6,740 bases of DNA, from the NCBI GenBank assembly GCA_013817065.1, contig JACDDJ010000258.1, positions 1 to 6,740 on the forward strand, given 5' to 3'. Numbering within the stretch: position 1 is the stretch's first letter; each line of letters begins with the position of its first letter. Shown piece by piece: positions 1 through 5,470 of this stretch. Below the pieces are notes generated by a model. The model had not been told where the DNA came from and searched no databases. It saw nothing but the letters and a program-made list of their open reading frames with translations. The stretch comes from Acidobacteriota bacterium. Its GTDB lineage: Bacteria; Acidobacteriota; Vicinamibacteria; Vicinamibacterales; 2-12-FULL-66-21. The translations under genes and the position numbers were made by a program.

Positions 1-711
1 GCTGGTGCCGACCTCCCGCTGGATCACGCAGCTCTTCACCTTCGCGTAGAGCGACTCGCTGGCGAGGACGTAATCGAGCCGCCAGCCGATGTTGCGCTTC
101 TTCATGTCGCGCCACGGCGCCCACCAGGTGAACATCTGGTCGTTGTCGGGTTCGAGCGCGCGCCCGACGTCGACCAGGCCGTGATCGATGATCCGTTCGA
201 GTTGGGAACGCTCTTCCGGCAACTGGCCGATCGAGCGTGGCTTGCGCTCCTTGGGATGCACGTCCATCTCGGTTCGCGCGATATTCAGATCGCCACAAAT
301 GACAAGTGGACCATCCGCACGCGCGTCAGCCGTGTACTGCTCGAGCGCACCGAGAAATCGCATCTTCGCCGGGAAGTCCTTACCGCCATTCGGGACGTAA
401 ACGGACGCCACCGTGGCCTGCGGCAGGCGCGCAGTCACGATCCGGTTCTCGTAATCGAAAGCCGGGTGCTCGAACACCGGGCGTTCCGGCGAGAACGTCT
501 TGCTGATGTGGAGTCCCACCCCCGAGTAACCCTTCGACCCGTGCCAGTAGCACCAGTAGCCTTCGAGCTCACAGAGCCACACCGGCAGCTGGTCGGGCGC
601 CGCCTTGATCTCCTGCAAACAGACGACGTCTGGACGCTCGGCTTCCATCCATTCCTGAACCTGCGCCTGGCGGGCGCGGATCCCGTTCACGTTCCAAGTG
701 GCGATTTTCAC
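1..711 (-). CDS. xthA: Exodeoxyribonuclease III (AP endonuclease), 3' end cut off by window edge
   Basis: A Mg-dependent exonuclease and apurinic/apyrimidinic endonuclease of base excision repair, acting in the cytoplasm on damaged duplex DNA. The translation gives 237 residues of an enzyme usually about 255-270 long. Visible motifs of the exonuclease/endonuclease/phosphatase fold are TWNVNGIRAR at 5-14, LQEIK at 32-36 (metal-binding Glu34), GYSGVGL at 61-67, CGDLNIA at 139-145 (Asp141, Asn143) and GWRLDYVLAS at 209-218 (Asp213). The final SDHAPV-type motif with the catalytic His must lie just beyond base 1. The start is GTG at 709-711: an in-frame TAA lies four codons upstream (721-723) with no other start codon between, and the protein begins VKIATWNVNG as the family does. 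No Shine-Dalgarno site precedes it, so the mRNA may be leaderless. It diverges from the beta-barrel gene. The family call is firm; the leaderless idea is inference. Confidence 0.97.
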   Translation of the reverse strand, partial: MKIATWNVNGIRARQAQVQEWMEAERPDVVCLQEIKAAPDQLPVWLCELEGYWCYWHGSKGYSGVGLHISKTFSPERPVFEHPAFDYENRIVTARLPQATVASVYVPNGGKDFPAKMRFLGALEQYTADARADGPLVICGDLNIARTEMDVHPKERKPRSIGQLPEERSQLERIIDHGLVDVGRALEPDNDQMFTWWAPWRDMKKRNIGWRLDYVLASESLYAKVKSCVIQREVGTS

Positions 712-719
712 GGTTGAGC

Positions 720-749
720 TTTATCTCTGCGGCACTGCTCTTGCGACAA
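720..749 (-). promoter_or_regulatory. Possible promoter of xthA (weak sigma70-like)
   Basis: On the minus strand a TTGTCG box (744-749) is followed after 18 bp by GATAAA (720-725). Each matches four of six bases of the TTGACA/TATAAT consensus. The -10-like box ends 8 nt before the xthA GTG codon, so a usual transcription start would fall at or within a few bases of that codon. This fits the lack of a Shine-Dalgarno site. Matches this weak occur by chance, so this is a suggestion only. Confidence 0.3.
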
Positions 750-768
750 CACAGGACTGCGAAAGTGT

Positions 769-773
769 GGAGG
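769..773 (+). promoter_or_regulatory. Shine-Dalgarno site GGAGG deciding the beta-barrel gene start
   Basis: GGAGG is a perfect anti-16S match. It lies 1 nt before the ATG at 775, which is too close for normal initiation, but 7 nt before the in-frame GTG at 781, which is ideal spacing. The GTG is therefore the preferred start. Confidence 0.65.
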
Positions 774-780
774 CATGAGA

Positions 781-1344
781 GTGATAAAGAATTTCCTGAG
801 ACTTCCTATTATTGCAGTCGTATTGTCTCTCGTTCCGGTAATGGCCGAGGCGCAGGGCCGCACACCGCGTACCGATTCGGCAGCCGTGGGCGGGGACATC
901 GGGTGGTTCTTCCCAACCGAGGACGCCTTGAACTCCAGCGTGAGTCTCGACGGCTTCTACGAGTACTACTTTGCCCCCCGGACCAGCGTTCGCTTCGGTC
1001 TCGGGTGGACGGCACCGGAGTATGACTTCGAGCCTGACGAGTCGCTGCGTTACATCCGCATCGGTGGCGACGTGCTCTACAACTGGGAACGTGGTGCCAT
1101 TCACCCGTTCGTCGGCGCGGGCCTGGGCGTCTACATCATGCAGCCCCGCGAGGACGGCAACGACGTCGCCGACTCGGAGTCGAAGCTTGGGGGCGTGCTT
1201 CTCGGCGGACTCGAATACTTCACGAGCAACACCGTCTCGGTGAAGGGTGAGGCGAGTTACCACTTCATCTCCGACGTGGAGAACTTCGGCCCTCGCAACC
1301 CCAGCGGATTCAAGCTCGCCATCGGCTTGAAGAAGTACTTCTAG
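781..1344 (+). CDS. Small outer-membrane beta-barrel protein (OmpA/OprF-barrel-like)
   Basis: An exported protein predicted to fold as a small beta-barrel in the outer membrane; its substrate or partner is not evident. From the GTG start at 781 it has 187 residues; the ATG at 775 would add Met-Arg. A signal peptide occupies about residues 1-24: a Lys/Arg-bearing start, a hydrophobic stretch LPIIAVVLSLVPVM, then an AEA|Q cleavage site. The mature part (about 163 residues) has alternating hydrophobic strands rich in Gly and aromatics, such as YEYYF, SVRFGLGW, YIRIGGDVLYNW, HPFVGAGLGVYIM, GGVLLGGLEYF and SVKGEASYHF. It ends FKLAIGLKKYF, and the terminal Phe is the usual Bam-complex signal of outer-membrane barrels. 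The size suits an eight-strand barrel without a periplasmic OmpA domain. It starts 70 bp from divergent xthA, and the next gene begins 52 bp downstream beyond a hairpin. Fold class is reasonably sure; function is unknown. Confidence 0.82.
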   Translation: MIKNFLRLPIIAVVLSLVPVMAEAQGRTPRTDSAAVGGDIGWFFPTEDALNSSVSLDGFYEYYFAPRTSVRFGLGWTAPEYDFEPDESLRYIRIGGDVLYNWERGAIHPFVGAGLGVYIMQPREDGNDVADSESKLGGVLLGGLEYFTSNTVSVKGEASYHFISDVENFGPRNPSGFKLAIGLKKYF

Positions 1345-1346
1345 AC

Positions 1347-1353
1347 GGAAGGA
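1347..1353 (+). promoter_or_regulatory. Displaced Shine-Dalgarno-like GGAAGGA upstream of hairpin
   Basis: GGAAGGA lies just after the stop of the beta-barrel gene and 43 nt before the ATG at 1397, which has no Shine-Dalgarno site at normal distance. If the hairpin at 1358-1389 forms in the mRNA, only 4 nt before it and 7 nt after it remain. The effective spacing is then about 11 nt. Hairpin-bridged initiation of this kind is known for phage T4 genes 25 and 38. Its use here is inference. Confidence 0.35.
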
Positions 1354-1357
1354 TTGC

Positions 1358-1389
1358 GCCGGTGGCAGACGCTCCCCACTGCCACCGGC
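1358..1389 (+). repeat. Perfect 11-bp inverted repeat (hairpin) between two plus-strand genes
   Basis: GCCGGTGGCAG (1358-1368) and its exact complement CTGCCACCGGC (1379-1389) flank a 10-nt loop. The stem has 9 G-C pairs of 11 and should be very stable in RNA. No run of T follows on either strand, so it is not a classical intrinsic terminator, although it could attenuate readthrough from the beta-barrel gene. It ends 7 nt before the next ATG and covers the place where that gene's ribosome binding site would normally lie. A role in translation control is therefore as likely as termination. Confidence 0.75.
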
Positions 1390-1396
1390 CGTCCGC

Positions 1397-2455
1397 ATGA
1401 AGCTTCCAATCGAGTCCATCCTTCTCTGGAGCGTCATCAGCATCGCCGGCATTGCGGTCGGTTTTTACCTCGTTCACTTCGCCTGGAGAACGTTCGGCGC
1501 CTGGAAGATCCGCCAGGCTGGCCCGCGCGAGTTGACCGCCACCCGGCACGCGCTGTGGAAGGATCCGGGCAACGTGGCCGCGCTCGACCTGAGCGGAGGC
1601 CCGGGTGGAGCGGACGGACGGCCGGTTCCGCCGTTCCGTTTCGTCGAGGAACATGTCAGCGGCACGCAGCCGTGCATGTCGGTGATCGACGGCAAAGGTC
1701 GCCGCTGGCGTGCAAAGTGGGGCGAGGAAGTGAACTCTGAGACGTTCGCCATACGCCTCGTCTGGGCCTGTGGCTACTTCGCCGAGATCACTCACTTCGT
1801 TCCCGAAGGCCAGGTCGAGGGAGCGAAGGAGCTGCAGCGCACGAGCGCCTGCCTCGATGAACAACACCGCTTCACCGCCTCACGGTTCGAGCTTGATGAC
1901 CCCGCGGTGAAGAAGCACTTCGAAGAGCACAGCTGGGCGTGGAACGACAATCCCTTCCTTGGCTCGCGAGAGCTTCAGGGTCTCAAGATCCTCAACATGC
2001 TCCTGTCGAATTGGGACACCAAGGACAGGCGTGATGTCGCGCGCGGGTCGAACACCGCCATCTTCGAGGAGACGTCGCGCGGTGGACGCGAAGCACGATA
2101 CCTGATCACTGACTGGGGCGGATCAATGGGCAGCTGGGGCGCAAACGCGATCACCCGAGCGCGCTGGGACGTCGCGGCGTTCGTAGCACAAACGCCGCAG
2201 TTCGTCACCGGCGTCGAGGACGGCGTTGTGAAGTTCGGCTACAGCGGTCAGCGCACCGAGGACGTCGCCACCGGTATTACCCCGGACGATGTCGCATGGC
2301 TGTGCAGGTACCTGGGACAGATGACGGACCAGCAGCTGGATGATGCGCTGCGGAGCAGCGGTGCGACCGACGACGAACGGGACCAATTCCGGACCGCCAT
2401 CCGCGACCGGCTCACCCAGTTGCAGCGAGTCGCTTCCCCAGCGCCTCGATCGTGA
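1397..2455 (+). CDS. Uncharacterised membrane-anchored protein with kinase-like motifs
   Basis: A 352-residue protein of unknown function. One hydrophobic segment at about 7-29 should anchor it in the inner membrane. The soluble remainder has three conserved-looking blocks. First, WRAKWGEEVNSETFAIRL (104-121) has Lys107 and acidic residues 110, 111 and 115. Second, LLSNWDTKDRRDV (202-214) is followed by SNTAIFE. Third, YLITDWGGSMGSWG (235-248) has Asp239. Their order and spacing recall the ATP-binding Lys and Glu, the catalytic-loop Asp and the metal-binding D-x-G of HipA, Fam20 and PI4K-like kinases. That is inference from motifs, not a recognised family match. From memory it resembles uncharacterised acidobacterial proteins. 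The ATG at 1397 is chosen because the membrane segment follows at once; it has no normally spaced Shine-Dalgarno site. The last 44 bp overlap the end of the convergent DUF72 gene. That it is a real gene is likely; its activity is unproven. Confidence 0.85.
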   Translation: MKLPIESILLWSVISIAGIAVGFYLVHFAWRTFGAWKIRQAGPRELTATRHALWKDPGNVAALDLSGGPGGADGRPVPPFRFVEEHVSGTQPCMSVIDGKGRRWRAKWGEEVNSETFAIRLVWACGYFAEITHFVPEGQVEGAKELQRTSACLDEQHRFTASRFELDDPAVKKHFEEHSWAWNDNPFLGSRELQGLKILNMLLSNWDTKDRRDVARGSNTAIFEETSRGGREARYLITDWGGSMGSWGANAITRARWDVAAFVAQTPQFVTGVEDGVVKFGYSGQRTEDVATGITPDDVAWLCRYLGQMTDQQLDDALRSSGATDDERDQFRTAIRDRLTQLQRVASPAPRS

Positions 2456-3083
2456 GCGGCGAGGCCCCTTCGGCCTTATTGTTCACCAGCAGGAACGTGC
2501 GCTGCCCCGCGGCGGCGGCCCGGCGCAGAACGTCCACGGTGTCACGCCGCATGTGTTCATCCTGCTGCACGATGCGGTTGAACGGGGCCATCGTTTCACG
2601 CTGCTGCTCGTAGCGCGTTCCCGGACGCATCAGCAACCGCACCATCGTGAACGGCGCGCTCGTGTGCTCCGACAAATCTGCCTGCTCGCCTGGCATCGGC
2701 ATCGCGCTCCAGTAGTTACAGACGTGCACGGCGCCATTGCGAGCGACGACGCGCCGGTAGTTCTCCGTCAGCAGGCTGCGGTCGCGAATCTGAACGGCGT
2801 ACTCAGCGTCCCGCGGCAACCGATCGAAGAAAGGGTGCTTCGCATAATCCCTGAGTCCTTCGCGGGCAAGCTGTGACGTGCTCGACGCGCCGGGATACAC
2901 GATGCCCCGCCATCCGGGGAAGCTCCACGAACTCGTCCCCATCCGCAGCGTCGGCGGCAGTGTCGCGGCCACCTGTTGCAGCTGCTCGAAGCGCGCGTCG
3001 AGCGAAGCCCGGTCCGCTGACGCGTCCCGTGATGCGGTCGCGGCGGACCCGATCGGGAAGAGCGGCAGCTGTTCTGAGCTCAC
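2412..3083 (-). CDS. DUF72 (YecE-like) protein with an internal deletion
   Basis: A member of the DUF72/YecE family, a TIM-barrel group whose biochemical role is not settled. From the GTG start it has 223 residues, against about 270-320 in the family. Numbered from that start, the N-terminal signature GTSSWSFPGW is at 49-58, GLRDYAKHPFF at 76-86, LPRDAEYAVQIRD at 89-101, MVRLLMRPGTRYE at 147-159 and the C-terminal LLVNNKAEGASPL at 198-210. Compared with E. coli YecE as I recall it, about 90 residues are absent between HPFF and DRLP (junction near 2817-2837), in frame. Several barrel strands are therefore missing. The GTG at 3081-3083 overlaps the hrpB stop as GTGA, with GGGGAG 10 nt before it, suggesting translational coupling. 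An ATG at 3129-3131 with GAGG 4 nt upstream is the alternative, giving 239 residues. The product may be inactive, so this could be an early pseudogene, although the frame is intact. Confidence 0.85.
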   Translation of the reverse strand: MSSEQLPLFPIGSAATASRDASADRASLDARFEQLQQVAATLPPTLRMGTSSWSFPGWRGIVYPGASSTSQLAREGLRDYAKHPFFDRLPRDAEYAVQIRDRSLLTENYRRVVARNGAVHVCNYWSAMPMPGEQADLSEHTSAPFTMVRLLMRPGTRYEQQRETMAPFNRIVQQDEHMRRDTVDVLRRAAAAGQRTFLLVNNKAEGASPLTIEALGKRLAATG

Positions 3084-5401
3084 GGCTTCCGCGCTCCCCT
3101 CGTCGTCCGCGCCGTCGGTGCCGCGCGCCATGGATCCTCGGGCCAGGGATGCTTGGGATAGCGGGCGCGCAACTCCTTTCGGACCTCCTGGTATGTCGTA
3201 TTCCAGAAGCTGCGGAGATCTCTTGTCGTCTGGACCGGGCGCCCGTTGGGAGCAAGGAGGAGGATGAGCAAGGGTTCGCGTCGCGGACCGATGGACGGCG
3301 TCGTCGCCAGGCCGAATAGCTCCTGCAGCTTCACCGAGAGCGCAACCGTTCCGTCGGCGCGGTAGTCGAGACGATGCGTGCGTCCACTGGGAGCGGTGAA
3401 GGTCGCCGGCGCGTGCTCATCGAGCTGCTGCTTCACGTTCCAGTCCAGGCCGTCTTCGAGCTGCATCTCCCCCAGCTTACGACGTCCGCTCGCGGCCCGG
3501 AGGGCCACGTCTTTCGTATCGACGTCTACTCGCGAGAATTCAAGGCGTGCGATCAGCTGCTGGTCGCCATCGGAGCGCTCACGAGCGAGATACGCGTCGG
3601 CCAGCATCTGCGCCATCACGGCAGCATCGGCTGCGGCGTCACGTTCTTTGAGCTCGAGGGCGCCATACATTTCCCGCTCGCGCGCCCGAATGGTGCCGGT
3701 TGCATCGTCGAGTTCGTGCAGGCGTTCGATCGACGTCGCCGAGAGCCACGCTTTCTCGACCACGCTGGCGATGCGGATGCGCGCTTCGAGCTGTTCACCT
3801 CGTCGACCGGCCTGGACGTCCAGGGCGATCACGAAATCGCCTTCGCGGACGCCACTTTCGGGACCGATGACTCCGCCGTGACCGCTGGAGAGCAGGACGC
3901 GCGGCTGCCCCGCCGTGCGGCGCTGGGCAACGCGGTCGGGATATCCAGCCAGCAGCGCCCGGCGCAACTCCCGTTCGGACAGACGGGTGTTGCTGGAACT
4001 GAATGTTCGCTGCAGTTCACGAGCGCTACGGACCACGTGTGGCGAAAGCGTGGTCTGGTCGGCGACAAGCAGGTCGCACGTCGTCGTCGGTGGATGATGC
4101 GGCAGCATCTGGCGTTCGCTCAGCAGGGCGCACGCGACTGCCGCCTCATACGCGCCGTCGGCCTCAATCATGATCCGCGCCAGTCGCGGATGCAGCGGCA
4201 GGCGGCTGATGCGCGCGCCGAGCGGCGTCAGGCGATGGCCGGCAAGTGCGCCAAGCTGCTCGAGCAGTGTTGTTGCCGCCGAGAGCGCACCAGGTGAGGG
4301 CGGATCGAACCATTCGAGTGTCGCGGGATCACCGCCCCAGGCCATGACGTCCAGCACCGGGCCCGACAGATCGATGCGCGCGATGTCCGGTTCACGGTGA
4401 GGCCGCAGCCTGTCGGACTCGCTCCATAAACGCCGGACGATTCCTGGGCCAAGGCGGGCTGCACGTCCTGCGCGTTGGTTGGCGGAGTCCAGCGAGATGC
4501 GTTCCAGCTGCAGACTGTCGACGCCGCGGTCCGCGTCATAACGCGCGACCTTGTGCTGGCCTGAATCCACGACCGCACGCACGCCCGGCACCGTCAAGGA
4601 CGTCTCCGCGATATTGGTCGCGACGATGACGCGGCGCGCTGCAGTCCCGCCTCCGATCGCGCGGTCCTGCTCGTCCGCGGTGAGTGATCCGTGCAACTCG
4701 ACCACCTCGACGTCCGCCCCAAGTGCACCGCGCAGCTCGCCGGCCGCCCGTCGCACCTCACCGGCGCCTGGTAGAAAGCAGAGCACGTCGCCAGCCATCA
4801 GGCTCATTACTTCCTGCACCGCGACGGTGACAGATGTCGCCGGCCGGTACGCGAGATCAACCGGATGGAGAGTTCCGGGTATGTCGAACACGGGGCAGCC
4901 ATCCAGGTATGCGGACGCGCGCTCGGCATCGAGCGTCGCCGACATGACGACGAGACGGAGATCGTCGCGCGCCGTCCATGCCTGTCTGGCCAGTGCGATC
5001 CCGAGGTCGGCGTGAATGCTGCGCTCGTGAAACTCGTCGAGGATGATGCAGGAGAAGTCCGAAAGCAGTGGATCCTGCTGCAGCCGCGCGGTGAGGATCC
5101 CTTCGGTCGCGACGAGGAGCCGCGTGTCCGGTGCAAAGCGCTTGTCGAAGCGGACGTGCCATCCGACCTCTCGGCCGAACGTCCAGCCCTGTTCGTCAGC
5201 GATGCGCTTCGCGATCGCCCGCGCCGCAACGCGCCGGGGCTGTAGAAGGATCACTGCGCCGTCCGGCGTCAGCGCGGGTGGGATCCGGGTCGTCTTACCC
5301 GCGCCCGGGGCCGCCACCACCACCGCGGCGCGATGCTTCTTCAGCGCCGCAGTAATCGCACCGATGTGCGGGTCGATGGGAGCGGGGCGGGCACGTTTCA
5401 T
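3080..5401 (-). CDS. hrpB: ATP-dependent RNA helicase HrpB (DEAH box)
   Basis: A superfamily 2 DEAH-type NTP-dependent helicase of the cytoplasm. HrpB is widespread, but its physiological RNA substrate is poorly defined. The 773 residues are slightly short for the family (about 800-840). Helicase motifs appear in order: Walker A GAGKTT at 33-38, QPRR at 54-57, ATEG at 98-101, DEFH at 122-125, SAT at 154-156, ATNIAETSLT at 261-270 and motif VI QRAGRAAR at 309-316. A helicase-associated region follows, then the HrpB C-terminal domain ending with the hallmark YPKHPWPEDPW at 748-758. Motif VI has Ala where QRAGRAGR is usual. The ATG at 5399-5401 is secure: an in-frame TGA lies at 5423-5425 with no other start codon between, and PIDPHIGAI matches the family start. 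No Shine-Dalgarno site is seen. Its stop overlaps the DUF72 GTG, and the permease gene lies 68 bp upstream on the same strand. Confidence 0.97.
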   Translation of the reverse strand: MKRARPAPIDPHIGAITAALKKHRAAVVVAAPGAGKTTRIPPALTPDGAVILLQPRRVAARAIAKRIADEQGWTFGREVGWHVRFDKRFAPDTRLLVATEGILTARLQQDPLLSDFSCIILDEFHERSIHADLGIALARQAWTARDDLRLVVMSATLDAERASAYLDGCPVFDIPGTLHPVDLAYRPATSVTVAVQEVMSLMAGDVLCFLPGAGEVRRAAGELRGALGADVEVVELHGSLTADEQDRAIGGGTAARRVIVATNIAETSLTVPGVRAVVDSGQHKVARYDADRGVDSLQLERISLDSANQRAGRAARLGPGIVRRLWSESDRLRPHREPDIARIDLSGPVLDVMAWGGDPATLEWFDPPSPGALSAATTLLEQLGALAGHRLTPLGARISRLPLHPRLARIMIEADGAYEAAVACALLSERQMLPHHPPTTTCDLLVADQTTLSPHVVRSARELQRTFSSSNTRLSERELRRALLAGYPDRVAQRRTAGQPRVLLSSGHGGVIGPESGVREGDFVIALDVQAGRRGEQLEARIRIASVVEKAWLSATSIERLHELDDATGTIRAREREMYGALELKERDAAADAAVMAQMLADAYLARERSDGDQQLIARLEFSRVDVDTKDVALRAASGRRKLGEMQLEDGLDWNVKQQLDEHAPATFTAPSGRTHRLDYRADGTVALSVKLQELFGLATTPSIGPRREPLLILLLAPNGRPVQTTRDLRSFWNTTYQEVRKELRARYPKHPWPEDPWRAAPTARTTRGARKP

Positions 5402-5406
5402 CGTAC

Positions 5407-5421
5407 ACGCGGCACCCGCGT
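5407..5421 (-). repeat. Small 6-bp stem-loop just upstream of the hrpB start
   Basis: ACGCGG (5407-5412) and CCGCGT (5416-5421) pair perfectly around a 3-nt loop, 5 nt before the hrpB ATG. It occupies the usual ribosome-binding position, so it might lower hrpB translation. Short GC-rich stems of this size also occur by chance. Confidence 0.4.
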
Positions 5422-5426
5422 ATCAC

Positions 5427-5470
5427 GGGGCGGTTCGCAGCATGTCACGGAGCCGTTCTCGAACCGCCCC
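5427..5470 (-). repeat. REP-like palindrome, 11-bp perfect arms, between permease and hrpB
   Basis: GGGGCGGTTCG (5427-5437) and CGAACCGCCCC (5460-5470) are exact complements around a 22-nt loop. The right arm continues as CGAACCGCCCCTAC (5460-5473), so the element runs into the permease stop codon (5470-5472), which shares its bases. The arm resembles short GC-rich palindromic repeats (REP type) scattered between genes in many bacterial genomes; that identification is from memory. No T-run follows on the minus strand, so it is not a textbook terminator, but it could still stabilise the permease mRNA 3' end or reduce readthrough into hrpB. Confidence 0.7.

Noticed and set aside
181..717. 178-residue plus-strand open frame
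   Set aside because: Antisense to xthA, which is identified residue by residue; a shadow frame.
712..774. Sigma70 promoter for the beta-barrel gene
   Set aside because: TTGAGC (714-719) and TTGCGA (741-746) were tried as -35 boxes, but nothing like TATAAT lies 16-18 bp downstream of either.
1358..1389. Classical Rho-independent terminator after the beta-barrel gene
   Set aside because: The stem is excellent but no T-run follows on either strand, so it is listed only as an inverted repeat with possible regulatory role.
721..1452. 243-residue minus-strand open frame over the beta-barrel gene
   Set aside because: Antisense to a gene with a signal peptide, strand pattern and terminal Phe. It runs across the hairpin and into the next gene's start, and has no domain I recognise.
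1310..1867. 185-residue minus-strand open frame
   Set aside because: Spans the end of one plus-strand gene and the start of another with no domain or ribosome site; a shadow frame.
2340..2876. 178-residue plus-strand open frame antisense to the DUF72 gene
   Set aside because: The minus strand encodes clear DUF72 motifs here; the plus frame is Arg/His-rich and unrecognisable.
3374..4297. 307-residue plus-strand open frame
   Set aside because: It lies wholly antisense to hrpB, whose frame carries every helicase motif. The product is Arg/Ala-rich with no recognisable domain, typical of GC-rich shadow frames.
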